Below are positions 8,469-17,359 of a stretch of DNA of 64,000 bases, piece by piece; positions within the stretch are counted from its first letter, which is position 1; each line of letters starts with the position of its first letter. The translations under genes were made by a program, and so were the position numbers. Location: contig CAWGKC010000005.1 of the NCBI GenBank assembly GCA_963823105.1, forward strand, positions 1,116,001 through 1,180,000, given 5' to 3'. Source of the stretch: JAJYKC01 sp963823105. GTDB lineage: Bacteria > Acidobacteriota > Terriglobia > Bryobacterales > Bryobacteraceae. The notes under the pieces are model-generated. The model saw only the letters and a list, made by a program, of their open reading frames with translations, did no database searches and had not been told where the DNA came from.

Positions 8469-8975
8469 GTGGAAATACGCATCCTCGCCGAAAACGATGC
8501 CGAGGCCTGGTGGCGGATCCGTCTGGAGGCGCTCGAAGCGGAACCGTTCGCCTTCGGAAAAACGGTCGAAGAGCATCGCGCGACGCCGATTGAAACCATC
8601 GCGCACCGCTTCCGCGACCCGCCCGAAGGCGGCTTGAACCTTGGGGCGTTCGAAGATGGCGGGCTGGTGGGGACGGCGACGTTCCTCCGGGAGACAGGAC
8701 AGAAAGAGAGGCACAAGGGGCGCATCTACGCGGTCTATGTGTCGCCTGGGCAGAGAGGCAAAGCCATCGGACGGGCGTTGCTCTCTCACCTTCTGGAAGA
8801 GGCGCGGCGGGACGCGTCGCTGGAGCAGGTGCTGCTGGCGGTGGCGACCTGCCAGAACGCCGCCCGCCAACTTTACCGCTCCTTGGGGTTCGAGACTTAT
8901 GGCACGGAGCCGCGGGCATTGAAAGCGGGTTCGACGTATATCGACGAAGATCACATGATCCTGCGGCTGCGATAA
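8469..8975 (+). CDS. GNAT-family N-acetyltransferase
   Basis: The 168-residue acetyl-CoA-dependent acetyltransferase contains motif A as IYAVYVSPGQRGKAIGRALLSHLLEEA (about residues 88-114; the QRGKAIG loop binds pyrophosphate) and the motif B region CQNAARQLYRSLGFETYGTEP. The start is GTG at 8469 (MEIRILAENDAEAWWRIRLEAL, the canonical beginning), placed directly after a -10 box. The substrate is unknown and the gene stands alone. Confidence 0.9.
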   Translation: MEIRILAENDAEAWWRIRLEALEAEPFAFGKTVEEHRATPIETIAHRFRDPPEGGLNLGAFEDGGLVGTATFLRETGQKERHKGRIYAVYVSPGQRGKAIGRALLSHLLEEARRDASLEQVLLAVATCQNAARQLYRSLGFETYGTEPRALKAGSTYIDEDHMILRLR

Positions 8976-9291
8976 CGATAGCGGATCGCGGCGCGGTTGG
9001 AGTACGGCGGTTGGGTAACGGCGGCCTCTTTCCGGGTAGACGGAACGGAAAGCGAGGCGCGAAGCGAGCGGCAACGGTCTCTCGACGTCCGCGGCCGGGC
9101 GTGTTGGCGCGCACTCCTCCATGGGAAGCCTGGCAGTGCGACAAAGTGTCGTCCGCGTCGCGGCGCGGAGGACACTTTGGCGGCTCGGCAACGTGCCGGA
9201 ATGCCAGGAAGTCCCATCGATTGAATACGCGCCGGTTTGGTCCGCGCCGTGCAATATTGCCGCCGCAGTCATAAATCGAAGGACACGAACC
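8976..9291. other. Intergenic region with a long hairpin
   Basis: No gene is seen. A long inverted repeat at 9142-9179 has arms of 16 bases with one mismatch (AAAGTGTCGTCCGCG against CGCGGAGGACACTTT) around a six-base loop. A small CGGCA-ACG-TGCCG hairpin follows at 9186-9198. Both lie 90-150 bases upstream of the protease start and could be in its 5' leader. There is no T-run, so they are not a typical terminator. Confidence 0.6.
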
Positions 9292-11097
9292 ATGAAACGA
9301 CTCATTAGCACATTGATTACCCTCGCCTTGGCGGGATCCTCCTATGCACAGAGCCACAAAGTGTCGCGCGAGTTCCGAAGCGCGAACGCGGCCGGCGACG
9401 TGGACATCATCGTGAAGTATAAATCGGACCCGGCGGACACCCCCGCCGACGCTCGTCACCAGCGGATTATCAGCCGCGGCGGAGTTTATAAATCCACCCA
9501 GCACATTATCCGGTCGGCGTCCTACCGTGTGAACGCGGACCAGCTCGCGGAGCTGGCCAACGATCCCGAGGTGGAATTTATCAGCCCGGATCATCCGCTG
9601 AAAGCGCTGGGGTCGGGATCGGGATCGGTTTTGGGATCGGGAGAGGGAGCGCCAACGTCCACCGGCGGCACCACTTCGCTACTCGGCTCCGGAACGTTGT
9701 CTTCGTTCGTTTCGTTGACCTCTACTTCCTTATTGAGTTCCTCGATCGCGATCGACTATTTTCGGGAAACCGCGAATTTGGACGACGCCATCCAGGCCGG
9801 CTGGAACGGCGGCGGGATCGGCGTGGCGCTCATCGACAGCGGGATCACGCCGAATGAAGATTTACACGGCGCGATCGTATACGCGCAGAGCTTTGTGGCC
9901 GGAGACAACGCGACCACGGACGGATACGGGCACGGCACGCATGTGGCGGGAATCCTGGCGGGATCGGGCGCCAACTCGTCTTCGCGGAGCACCTACCGGT
10001 TTGGCGGCGGCGCTCCCGGCGTTTCTATCGTCAACCTGCGCGTGCTGGACGCCAACGGCAACGGCGCCGATAGCGGCGTGATCAACGCCATTCAGCAAGC
10101 CATCGCGCTCAAAGGCATGTACAACATTCGCGTCATCAATCTGTCGCTGGGCCGTCCGGTGACCACAAGTTATGTGAACGATCCGCTGTGTCAAGCCGTG
10201 GAAGCCGCGTGGCAGGCGGGCATTGTCGTCACCGTGGCCGCCGGCAACGAAGGGCGGAACAATAGCGCGGGGACCGAAGGCTACGGAACTATTCTCGCTC
10301 CTGGCAACGATCCCTACGTGATCACGGTGGGCGCCATGAAATCCATGTACACCACTTCGCGCCACGACGATTTGATCGCAAGCTATAGCTCCAAAGGCCC
10401 GACGCTGATCGATCACATCGCGAAGCCGGATCTGGTGGCCCCCGGCAACGAGATAATCTCGATCGAAGCGCCCGGCTCGACACTGGCGAACGCCTATCCG
10501 GCGAACGACGTCCCCACCTCCGTCTACTCCGGCTTCGGCAGTTGGAACCGGCCTCACAAATATTTCGTACTGAGCGGGACGAGCATGGCCACGCCGGTGG
10601 TGGCCGCCGCGGCGGCTTCCTTACTCCAGAAATATCCGTGGCTCACGCCGGATCTGGTGAAGGCTCGCCTGATGAAAACCGCTTCCAAATCGTTTCCGGT
10701 GTCAAGCGCGGTTACCGATCCATCCACCGGTGTTACTTACACCAGTTACTACGACCTATTCACGGTTGGCGCCGGCTACTTGGACGCCGCCGCGGCATTG
10801 GCGAATCAAGATTACACATGGGGCTTCGCACGGTCGCCGATGGCAAACTACGACGCTCCGACGAACACCGCGACCCTCTCGGTTTCCGGAGACAACGTCA
10901 TTTGGGGCACGAACGTGATTTGGGGAACCAACGTCATCTGGGGGACCAACGTGCTGCTCAGCGGCAGTAACGTGATTTGGGGCACCAACGTGATTTGGGG
11001 CACCGCCACGCCGGACGGGTTGAACGTGATCTGGGGCACGAGCGCCACGTCGGCGGACAGCGTCATCTGGGGAAGCAGCTCGGACAGCGCGCAGTAG
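9292..11097 (+). CDS. Subtilisin-family (S8) serine protease with NVIWGT repeat tail
   Basis: This is a 601-residue secreted protease. The signal peptide is about residues 1-20 (ending SYAQ). An I9-type propeptide follows (about 36-103), then a Ser/Gly/Thr-rich linker. The catalytic domain has Asp182 (VALIDSGITP), His214 (GHGTHVAG) and Ser431 (SGTSMATP), an intact triad. The C-terminus (10894-11079) is a short tandem repeat of NVIWGT. The start at 9292 was chosen over an upstream in-frame ATG because the signal peptide begins here. A membrane protein gene follows 34 bases downstream. Confidence 0.93.
   Translation: MKRLISTLITLALAGSSYAQSHKVSREFRSANAAGDVDIIVKYKSDPADTPADARHQRIISRGGVYKSTQHIIRSASYRVNADQLAELANDPEVEFISPDHPLKALGSGSGSVLGSGEGAPTSTGGTTSLLGSGTLSSFVSLTSTSLLSSSIAIDYFRETANLDDAIQAGWNGGGIGVALIDSGITPNEDLHGAIVYAQSFVAGDNATTDGYGHGTHVAGILAGSGANSSSRSTYRFGGGAPGVSIVNLRVLDANGNGADSGVINAIQQAIALKGMYNIRVINLSLGRPVTTSYVNDPLCQAVEAAWQAGIVVTVAAGNEGRNNSAGTEGYGTILAPGNDPYVITVGAMKSMYTTSRHDDLIASYSSKGPTLIDHIAKPDLVAPGNEIISIEAPGSTLANAYPANDVPTSVYSGFGSWNRPHKYFVLSGTSMATPVVAAAAASLLQKYPWLTPDLVKARLMKTASKSFPVSSAVTDPSTGVTYTSYYDLFTVGAGYLDAAAALANQDYTWGFARSPMANYDAPTNTATLSVSGDNVIWGTNVIWGTNVIWGTNVLLSGSNVIWGTNVIWGTATPDGLNVIWGTSATSADSVIWGSSSDSAQ
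10894..11079 (+). repeat. NVIWGT coding repeat
   Basis: The end of the protease gene has six NVIWGT hexapeptides, one degenerate NVLLSGS and a final SVIWGS, partly directly adjacent and partly spaced by 6-7 residues. The DNA unit is close to AACGTGATTTGGGGCACC with third-position variation. Regularly spaced Trp residues suggest a beta-solenoid or a sorting/anchoring tail. Confidence 0.85.
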
Positions 11098-11131
11098 CGG
11101 ATCCTGAAAGCAATCCATCAGGAGAAATTCC

Positions 11132-11788
11132 ATGACACTCCCAAAGAAGGCACTTGCGCTCACCGGGACGATGGCGCTCGGCGCGCTGGCGGTTGTCGGC
11201 TACGCCTTGCACACGATGCAGCCGCTTTCCGGCTACCGGTTCTGGGCGCTGATCGTTCTCGCACTGGCCGCCGCGAGATTGAAAGTCAAACTGCCGGGTC
11301 TGACGGGAAACATGGCGGTGAACCTGCCATTTATTCTGATCGCCGTGGCACAACTCAGCCTGTTGGAGGCGCTGCTGGTGGCGCTGCCATCCTGCGCCGT
11401 TCAATGCTTCCCTAAAGAAGGAAGCAACAAGCCGAAGCTCGTTCAGTTTCTGTTCAACCTAAGCACGACGGCGGTAGCGATCGCGGTGGCGAGCCGGATG
11501 GGCACGCACTTCGCGCTTCTCGGCGCCGCTGGGTTCTTCCTGGCGCAGACCGTTCCGCTAGCCGGCATCATCCGCATCACCGAAGGCGGAGCGATTCACC
11601 ACATCTGGTCCGGCATCGCCCACTACTCTTTCCCGTTCTATGTCCTGAGCGCGGGAATCACCAAGATAGTAACTACCAGCGTTCCTCAATTGAGCTGGCA
11701 GGTTCCGGTGTTCGGCATGTTAGTGTTGTACGCAACCTATCGTTCGTACAAATCTTACTTTCGCGCGTCGAATCCGGCGCGCGGATAA
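11132..11788 (+). CDS. Multi-pass membrane protein, unknown function
   Basis: The 218-residue protein has about six to seven hydrophobic helices. It resembles the membrane-sensor (MASE-like) N-terminal parts of acidobacterial signalling proteins, but here no GGDEF, HD-GYP or kinase domain follows. It lies 34 bases behind the secreted protease and is probably co-transcribed. A GC-rich hairpin at 11801-11824 follows without a T-run. No specific function can be assigned. Confidence 0.65.
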   Translation: MTLPKKALALTGTMALGALAVVGYALHTMQPLSGYRFWALIVLALAAARLKVKLPGLTGNMAVNLPFILIAVAQLSLLEALLVALPSCAVQCFPKEGSNKPKLVQFLFNLSTTAVAIAVASRMGTHFALLGAAGFFLAQTVPLAGIIRITEGGAIHHIWSGIAHYSFPFYVLSAGITKIVTTSVPQLSWQVPVFGMLVLYATYRSYKSYFRASNPARG

Positions 11789-11901
11789 AGGGTGGACTTA
11801 GCCACGGAGCGGGGCCGCCGTGGCCGCGACGACGAGGGAGGCGATGTTCCGAACACCGCCTCGCATCGCCTTACTTCCTTCTATAATGATTTAACGCCAA
11901 C

Positions 11902-12693
11902 GTGCCGCGAGTCACTCTCATTCATTGGAAGCCGGAACAATCCCGCGCCGGGGCCGCGGCCATCCGCAAGGCCGGCTACACGGTTGGAGTAGTAACACCG
12001 AACGGCATGGCGTTTCTTAAAACGATGAGCGAGAACCCGCCGGCCGCGGTCGTCATCGATCTCGACCGTCTTCCTTCGCATGGCCGCGACATCGGTGTCG
12101 CGATCCGCAATCGCGAGGGCACACGCCGTATCCCCCTGGTATTCGCCGGCGGCGAGAAGGAGAAGATCGAACGCGTCCGCGAAACGCTTCCCGACGCCGT
12201 TTATACCCCGTGGGCGGGGATCGCGGCGGCGTTGAGGGGGGCCATCGCCCATGCGCCGCCAAACCCCGTCGCGCCGAAGTCGAACCTGGCCGGTTACTCG
12301 GGAACGCCATTGGCCAAGAAACTCGGCATCAAGCCGAATACCCACGTCGCGCTCCTGGACGCTCCGGACGGATTCATCGGCACGCTCGGGGAATTACCAG
12401 CGGGCGTCGAATTCCACGATCGCCTCGAACCCTCTCATGCGCTGGCCATCTGGTTCGTTCGCCGCCTCGCCGAACTGGAGTATCGGACCGATGCGATCGC
12501 CGCGCAACTGGGCGACGCCCGTGTTTGGATCGTCTGGCCCAAGCGCGCCTCGGGCTTGGCCGTTGACGTGAGCGAACGGGACGTGCGCAACGCCGGTCTG
12601 GCCGCCGGCCTCGTCGATTACAAAATCGCCGCGATCGACGCCACATGGTCCGGCCTTCTGTTCGTCCGTCGCCGCGCCAAACCGCCGGCGTGA
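11902..12693 (+). CDS. Receiver-like domain plus DUF3052 protein
   Basis: The 263-residue protein starts at GTG 11902. Residues 1-115 look like a degenerate response-regulator receiver fold (VTLIHWKPEQ...AAVVIDLDRLPSHGRDI, with Asp in the expected strand-3 region). Residues about 128-260 match DUF3052 (AGYSGTPLAKKLGIKP, then AIWFVRRLAELEYR, AQLGDARVWIVWPKRASG and DYKIAAIDATWSGL). A perfect TATAAT lies at 11882-11887, 14 bases before the start. Function is unknown. The fusion of a receiver-like part to DUF3052 hints at a signalling output. Confidence 0.75.
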   Translation: MPRVTLIHWKPEQSRAGAAAIRKAGYTVGVVTPNGMAFLKTMSENPPAAVVIDLDRLPSHGRDIGVAIRNREGTRRIPLVFAGGEKEKIERVRETLPDAVYTPWAGIAAALRGAIAHAPPNPVAPKSNLAGYSGTPLAKKLGIKPNTHVALLDAPDGFIGTLGELPAGVEFHDRLEPSHALAIWFVRRLAELEYRTDAIAAQLGDARVWIVWPKRASGLAVDVSERDVRNAGLAAGLVDYKIAAIDATWSGLLFVRRRAKPPA

Positions 12694-12770
12694 GGAGGAC
12701 GGCCGCGGCATCTTTGCCGGCCGCGGCGCCTTCCGCCGGCGATCGCGCCTCTGATACACTTCCAATCGAG

Positions 12771-14033
12771 ATGGCATCGCTTCAACGGCAACTCGACGCG
12801 ATCCGCTCGATGGACGCGCCCGCGCCACCGAGGCGTCACGCGGATCGGAAGGCAGCCCCTCGCACACGGATTGGCGTCTCTTCGCGACTCGCCGGAATTG
12901 TTTTTTGCGCGTCGCTCGCTTTCGGCGGCTCCGCGACGAAGGCTCCATCCACCGTCGCCTTGCTGCGCGCGCCCCACGGCGGCATTCAGCCGCAGATCGC
13001 CGTGGACGCCAACGGCGGCGTGCATATGGTTTATTACGCCGCCGATCCCGCGCACGGCGATCTGTTTTATGTGCGCTCGGCCGATGGCGGCCGGTCGTGG
13101 AGCGCGCCGTTGCAGGTCAACAGCCAGCCGGGCAGCGCCATCGCCTTGGGCAACATTCGCGGCGCCCACGTCGCTCTCGGGCGGAACGGGCGCGTACACG
13201 TCGCCTGGAACGGATCGTCGCTGGCGGCGCCGAAGCCGTCGAAAGGCGCGCCGATGTTGTATGCGAGGTTGAACGGCGGCGGCACGGCCTTCGAACCGCA
13301 GCGCAATTTGATTCACACCGCGGCCGGTCTCGATGGCGGAGGAGCGGTCGCCGCCGATTCGCAGGGCGACGTTTATGTTTTCTGGCACGCGCCGCTGCCG
13401 GGAACCGAGGGGGAGGCTTCGCGGCGGGTCTGGATCGCCAAATCCAAAGACGATGGCGCCACTTTCGCCCGAGAGCGCGTGGCGTGGGATTCGCCGACCG
13501 GCGTTTGCGGCTGCTGCGGCATGAACGCCTACGCCGACGCGCGCGGCGACGTGTACGTGCTGTTCCGCTCGGCCACGAAGATAGTGCATCGCGACATGCA
13601 TCTGCTGGTCTCGCGCGACGGCGGAGAGCAATTTTCGGGCGTCGATGTCGCGCCGTGGAACGTTGGCTATTGCGTGATGAGCTCGGCGGCGTTTGCCGGG
13701 AACGGCCGCGACGTCTTCGCCGCCTGGGAGCGGGAAAAGCAGGTCGCATTCGCCCGCGTCGCCAATGGCCCGGCCGATACCGGCACTCCGCGCGACGCGC
13801 CGGGATTGCCGGATGGACGCAAATATCCGGCGCTGGCGGTGAACGCGCGCGGGGAGACTTTGCTCGCCTGGACAGAGGGAATGAGTTGGAAGAAGGGCGG
13901 CACGGTGGCGTGGCAAGTGTACCGGCCGGATGGTTCCACGCTGGGCGGGACCGGCCATGCCGATGGAGTACCGCCGTGGAGCCTGGTCGCCGCTTTTGCG
14001 CGCCCCGACGGTAGCTTCGCTGTCGTGTATTAA
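12771..14033 (+). CDS. BNR/sialidase-like repeat protein, secreted
   Basis: The protein starts at ATG 12771, eleven bases after a TACACT -10 box (12755-12760), and is about 420 residues. A hydrophobic segment (RLAGIVFCASLAFGG) serves as a late signal peptide. Beta-propeller repeats with Asp-box-like motifs follow (YYVRSADGGRSWSAPLQVN; IAKSKDDGATFARERV; LLVSRDGGEQFSGVDV). A distinctive GVCGCCGMNAY motif occurs near the middle and is a candidate metal or disulfide site. The fold is that of sialidases, but the catalytic Arg triad and Tyr cannot be confirmed, so activity is unassigned. Confidence 0.75.
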   Translation: MASLQRQLDAIRSMDAPAPPRRHADRKAAPRTRIGVSSRLAGIVFCASLAFGGSATKAPSTVALLRAPHGGIQPQIAVDANGGVHMVYYAADPAHGDLFYVRSADGGRSWSAPLQVNSQPGSAIALGNIRGAHVALGRNGRVHVAWNGSSLAAPKPSKGAPMLYARLNGGGTAFEPQRNLIHTAAGLDGGGAVAADSQGDVYVFWHAPLPGTEGEASRRVWIAKSKDDGATFARERVAWDSPTGVCGCCGMNAYADARGDVYVLFRSATKIVHRDMHLLVSRDGGEQFSGVDVAPWNVGYCVMSSAAFAGNGRDVFAAWEREKQVAFARVANGPADTGTPRDAPGLPDGRKYPALAVNARGETLLAWTEGMSWKKGGTVAWQVYRPDGSTLGGTGHADGVPPWSLVAAFARPDGSFAVVY

Positions 14034-14092
14034 AGGTTGGACTTCAACGGTGGCTGTCCTGCGATCCCGGTGCCGGTACAATCGAGGAAGGC

Positions 14093-14413
14093 ATGGCTAA
14101 GGAGTACATCGAGGGGCGCGGCGGAAACTACTACGTCGCGGACACGCGAATCTCTCTCGATTCGATTGTCCACGCGTTCCGGCGCGGCGATTCCGCCGAG
14201 ACCATCGGCCGGAATTTCGAGCTTCTTCGCCTGGAGGAAGTCTACGGCGCCATCGCGTATTACCTGGCGAATCAATCGGACGTCGATGCGTACCTGCTTC
14301 GCCAAAGCGAGAAGTGGGCCGACGGAAAGCGCAGCGCCGAACCGCTGCCAGCCGGGTTGCGCGACAGAATCAATCGCGCTCGGGACGAACTGCACGCGAC
14401 GCGCCTTTCGTGA
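14093..14413 (+). CDS. DUF433 antitoxin-like protein
   Basis: The 106-residue protein has a DUF433 domain (ADTRISLDSIVHAFRRGDSAETIGRNFELLRLEEVYGAIAYYLANQ, about residues 17-62). DUF433 proteins are DNA-binding-like partners of PIN-like DUF5615 proteins in putative toxin-antitoxin pairs. A TACAAT -10 box at 14077-14082 and a GAGGAAGG ribosome site precede the ATG. The gene overlaps the truncated DUF5615 frame by GTGA at 14410-14413. Confidence 0.8.
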   Translation: MAKEYIEGRGGNYYVADTRISLDSIVHAFRRGDSAETIGRNFELLRLEEVYGAIAYYLANQSDVDAYLLRQSEKWADGKRSAEPLPAGLRDRINRARDELHATRLS

Positions 14414-14556
14414 AAGTCCGATTTCGGGCGGATGCGGATCTGAACGGGGCCATTGTGAGCGGGGTCTTACGCCGGGAGCGGTCGTTCGATTTCCTGACGG
14501 CGCAGGCGGCGGGGCTACGCGGCATGAACGACACACTGGAGTGGCTGCCGCTGTAG
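14410..14556 (+). pseudogene. DUF5615 PIN-like toxin, C-terminally truncated
   Basis: The frame from GTG 14410 reads VKVRFRADADLNGAIVSGVLRRERSFDFLTAQAAGLRGMND and then ends within a few codons. This is the N-terminal 40 or so residues of DUF5615 (Mut7-C/PIN-like RNase fold), where ADADL carries the first acidic residues. The remainder, including the VLVTHDR acidic motif, is absent in every frame before the next gene. The toxin half of the pair is therefore lost while the DUF433 partner is kept. Confidence 0.7.
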
Positions 14557-14577
14557 CCCTCTTCACGGTAAAAAGGG

Positions 14578-15177
14578 ATGGACTTCAAAATAAAGACCGG
14601 CACTCCCGCGGCGCTCGTCATTATCGATTTGCAGGCGGCCATCGATCATCCGAAATGGCTTGTTCACGGGGGCCGCAACAATCCGGAGGCGGAGAGTAAC
14701 ATTGCTCGCCTGCTTGCGGCGTGGCGGCGGAGTGGTGCGCCGATCTATCACGTCCGGCACGATTCGCGGTTCGCCGATTCTCCTTACCGCCCCGGACAGC
14801 CCGGCCACGAGTTCAAACCCGAAGCCGCGCCGCTGGCGGGTGAAACCATCGTTGCCAAGCGCACCAACAGCGCGTTCATCGGGACCGGCTTCGAAGAAAT
14901 TCTGCGCGCGGCGGGAGTTCAGACGCTGGTGCTTGCCGGAGTGATCACCAACAATTCCGTGGAAGCGACGGCGCGCATGGCGGGGAATCTCGGCTTTGAG
15001 ACTTACCTGGTGGAGGACGCCTGCTTCACCTTCGCGCGACCCGATTGGACGGGCGTGATCCGGAGCGCCGAGGAAGTCCACGCGATGTCGCTGGCGAATC
15101 TCGACGGGGAGTATTGTTCAGTGGTGAGCGCGGCGGATGCGATCGCGCAGTACAAAGGCGCGGCTCTTGGCCATTGA
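14578..15177 (+). CDS. Isochorismatase-fold hydrolase
   Basis: The 199-residue cytoplasmic protein has the cysteine-hydrolase/isochorismatase fold: Asp17 in VIIDLQ, Lys94 in VAKRTNSAF and the cis-peptide loop LAGVITNNSVEATARMA. The position of the nucleophilic Cys is Ser127 (TNNSVEAT), as in a known subset of the family. It may be an isochorismatase-like or amide hydrolase with altered chemistry, or a binding protein. It is 21 bases downstream of the broken DUF5615 frame. Confidence 0.85.
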   Translation: MDFKIKTGTPAALVIIDLQAAIDHPKWLVHGGRNNPEAESNIARLLAAWRRSGAPIYHVRHDSRFADSPYRPGQPGHEFKPEAAPLAGETIVAKRTNSAFIGTGFEEILRAAGVQTLVLAGVITNNSVEATARMAGNLGFETYLVEDACFTFARPDWTGVIRSAEEVHAMSLANLDGEYCSVVSAADAIAQYKGAALGH

Positions 15178-15431
15178 CAACGCTCCCTTTGGGCCTGACG
15201 CCCGCAAGATCGGTTCGGGCCTTTCTCTACGGTGTCAGGTTCCTGCGCTTCCGATTTTCGCTTCCTGCACGCCGAGGAGTTCCTGTGTCCGACTCCCTGC
15301 GTGCCCGCAATATGCGTCAGACCGCCAAGCTTGCCTCCGCTGAATAATTCAGGCGACCTTGCCGGCTGCTCCGTCGCGAAAATGCGAGCGTGGTAATTTC
15401 CCTCCAGCGACTGACTTCACCTCGGTGCTGC

Positions 15432-15437
15432 TAAACT
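15432..15437 (+). promoter_or_regulatory. -10 box of the RelA-like gene
   Basis: TAAACT ends nine bases before the ATG at 15447, giving a predicted leader of only about three bases. Confidence 0.45.
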
Positions 15438-15446
15438 CTCCTTGAA

Positions 15447-17186
15447 ATGGAAGAGTCCACCGAGGAGAAGATTCTACGCGAGTATGACGAGAAGCGGGAC
15501 TTGTATCTGCATTTCACCGATCAGTTGAAAAGGCTCCTGGATCTCAATCTGGCGAACTCTGTTTTCACGAGCCAGATAGTTCTCATTGAGGCCCGAGCCA
15601 AGGAAGTCGAGAGCCTTCGCAGAAAGTTGTCTGCGAATGCCGAGCGCGGCTATGCCAGCCTGACGGATATCACCGATCTATCCGGGTTGCGGATCGTGAC
15701 GATGTTTCGGGACGATGTTGAACCGCTCGCGAAGCGCATCCGGGAAATATTCGATGTCGATTGGGAGCATTCGATTGACAAGGCCGAGATGCTCAGTCCT
15801 GATCGATTCGGCTATCTATCTTTGCACTATGTCGTGCGTCTCCCGGACAGCGCTTTGCTCCGACTCCCAGTACTGCGACTACAGGGGTCTGCGAGCCGAG
15901 ATTCAAATCCGCTCCGTTTTGCAACACGCATGGGCTATCGTGAGCCATAGGTACGATTACAAGGCTCCTGTCGATGTCGCTCCCGACGTCAAGCGCCAGT
16001 ACGCCGGCTTGGCGATTTGTTGGAAATTGGAGACAGTGAGCTAATGGATATTCGGGATAAGGTTCTCGATTCCGGCAAAGGAAGCGTCGAGGCATGGGCC
16101 CGGGCGGAGGGGCTGGCAGAACATTTGCCAGAGCTTCGTGCGACCGTCGCTGCGCAGGAACTTTCGCCTCAAGGCAGCACCTGCACGTGGATGCTTTACC
16201 TCAACACCTCTATCGCCAACCGAGGAAGGCAGGACGGCAAAACAGACGTGGTCTTACGCGTGGCGCAAGGAGGACAGGCCCAAGCCGTCGCCGGCGTTTT
16301 CATGCGTCCGAACGCTATCGTCTTCCCGGGAATCCGTTCGACTCGGGCTTCGGGCGACGCGGTGATCAAGGTAGAGGGTCTCAGGTGTGACGCCCTTCAA
16401 CTGAGCGTTGGCGGCGGGATCGCTCCCACGGTAAGAGCCGTTCTCACGCGCGATGTCGACGGTAACCGAGTAATCCTCCATCGATGGGATAGCGCATGCC
16501 GGATAAAGCCCGGGTATGGTTTCAGCGTCGGGCGAAGCTACACGGGAATCGAGATTTGGTCAAAGTTGCTCGCGAAAGATCGTTCTGCCGGTCTGCCGCT
16601 TTCGATATTGGCATTCAACGAGCATTTCCCCGGGGCATTCAAAAACCGTGCAGAGGAGGGCAGTGGCGCACAGTCCGGTACGCTCCTATGTGTCCAATTT
16701 GGCGGCATTCCCGACGGCGCTGTGATCCATGTCACAAGGCGGGAGATCTTGGCGCCCGGGCGCGTGTCGAGGGTCGCGATCCGGTGCCTCTCCGAGGGGG
16801 AGCATACTGTCGTTGAAGATGAGTCCGGTCTGGAAATGGTGTCGCTTGTGAGCGTAGGCGGTACTGCGTCGGCGGAGTGGGAGTGGATTGCGCCAAATCT
16901 TAAGAGCGACGGATATTCTGGCCGCGAGGTTTCTTTCGGGGTTAGGGTGGTTGGAGTGGTGAATAGCGGGGCGATTGGCGGCGTGACGGTCCGTGGAGGA
17001 CTTGGACCTACTATACAGCCCGGGATGTCGATATGGTCGATGGATACCATACCTAGGTTCGTCAATCGGTCTTCGCGAATCGATCTGTTTCCAAAGTTGG
17101 GACCGGAGTTCGAGTCGCTGGGCACCCGCGAGCTTGCGCCGTGCAATGGGCCGAAACGGCCGCTGGAACGGCTCCTCTTCAGCTGA
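15447..17186 (+). pseudogene. RelA/SpoT-like synthetase joined to a secreted-type module, frameshifted
   Basis: The first part (15447 to about 15865) is a small alarmone-synthetase domain: DITDLSGLRIVTMFRDD and DRFGYLSLHYVVRLPDS are the RelA_SpoT nucleotide-binding and catalytic regions. The match continues in a second frame (RGLRAEIQIRSVLQHAWA, about 15880-15995) and returns to the first frame at LLEIGDSELMDIRD near 16015, so two indels are present. The same frame then runs on into about 370 residues that look unlike any RelA tail. They resemble beta-rich secreted acidobacterial proteins (RAEGL near the start, STCTWMLYLNTS, and a terminal SMDTIPRFVNRSS). There is no signal peptide at the junction. 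It may be a real fusion, a rearrangement or an indel artefact joining two genes. Confidence 0.55.
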
Positions 17187-17359
17187 CCTGCCCGCAGATT
17201 GGCTAAAAGCGGAATACGGCTCCTAAGGACCGCAAAGCGTAACTCAGCGCAGGAACGATAGCCGAATATAGTGGACGCGAATGCGCGTGGGATTACCGGC
17301 GGCACAACGCGCCTCCCCTTCTATGGATGCACCTGGGATTTTATTTCAGATCTGCCGCC

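Noticed and set aside
8319..9594. Long open frames on the minus strand opposite the GNAT and protease genes
   Set aside because: They are antisense frames created by high GC; no family motifs, no ribosome site, and the plus-strand genes are clearly real.
11801..11824. GCCACGG/CCGTGGC hairpin after the membrane protein gene
   Set aside because: It has no following T-run, so I do not call it a terminator.
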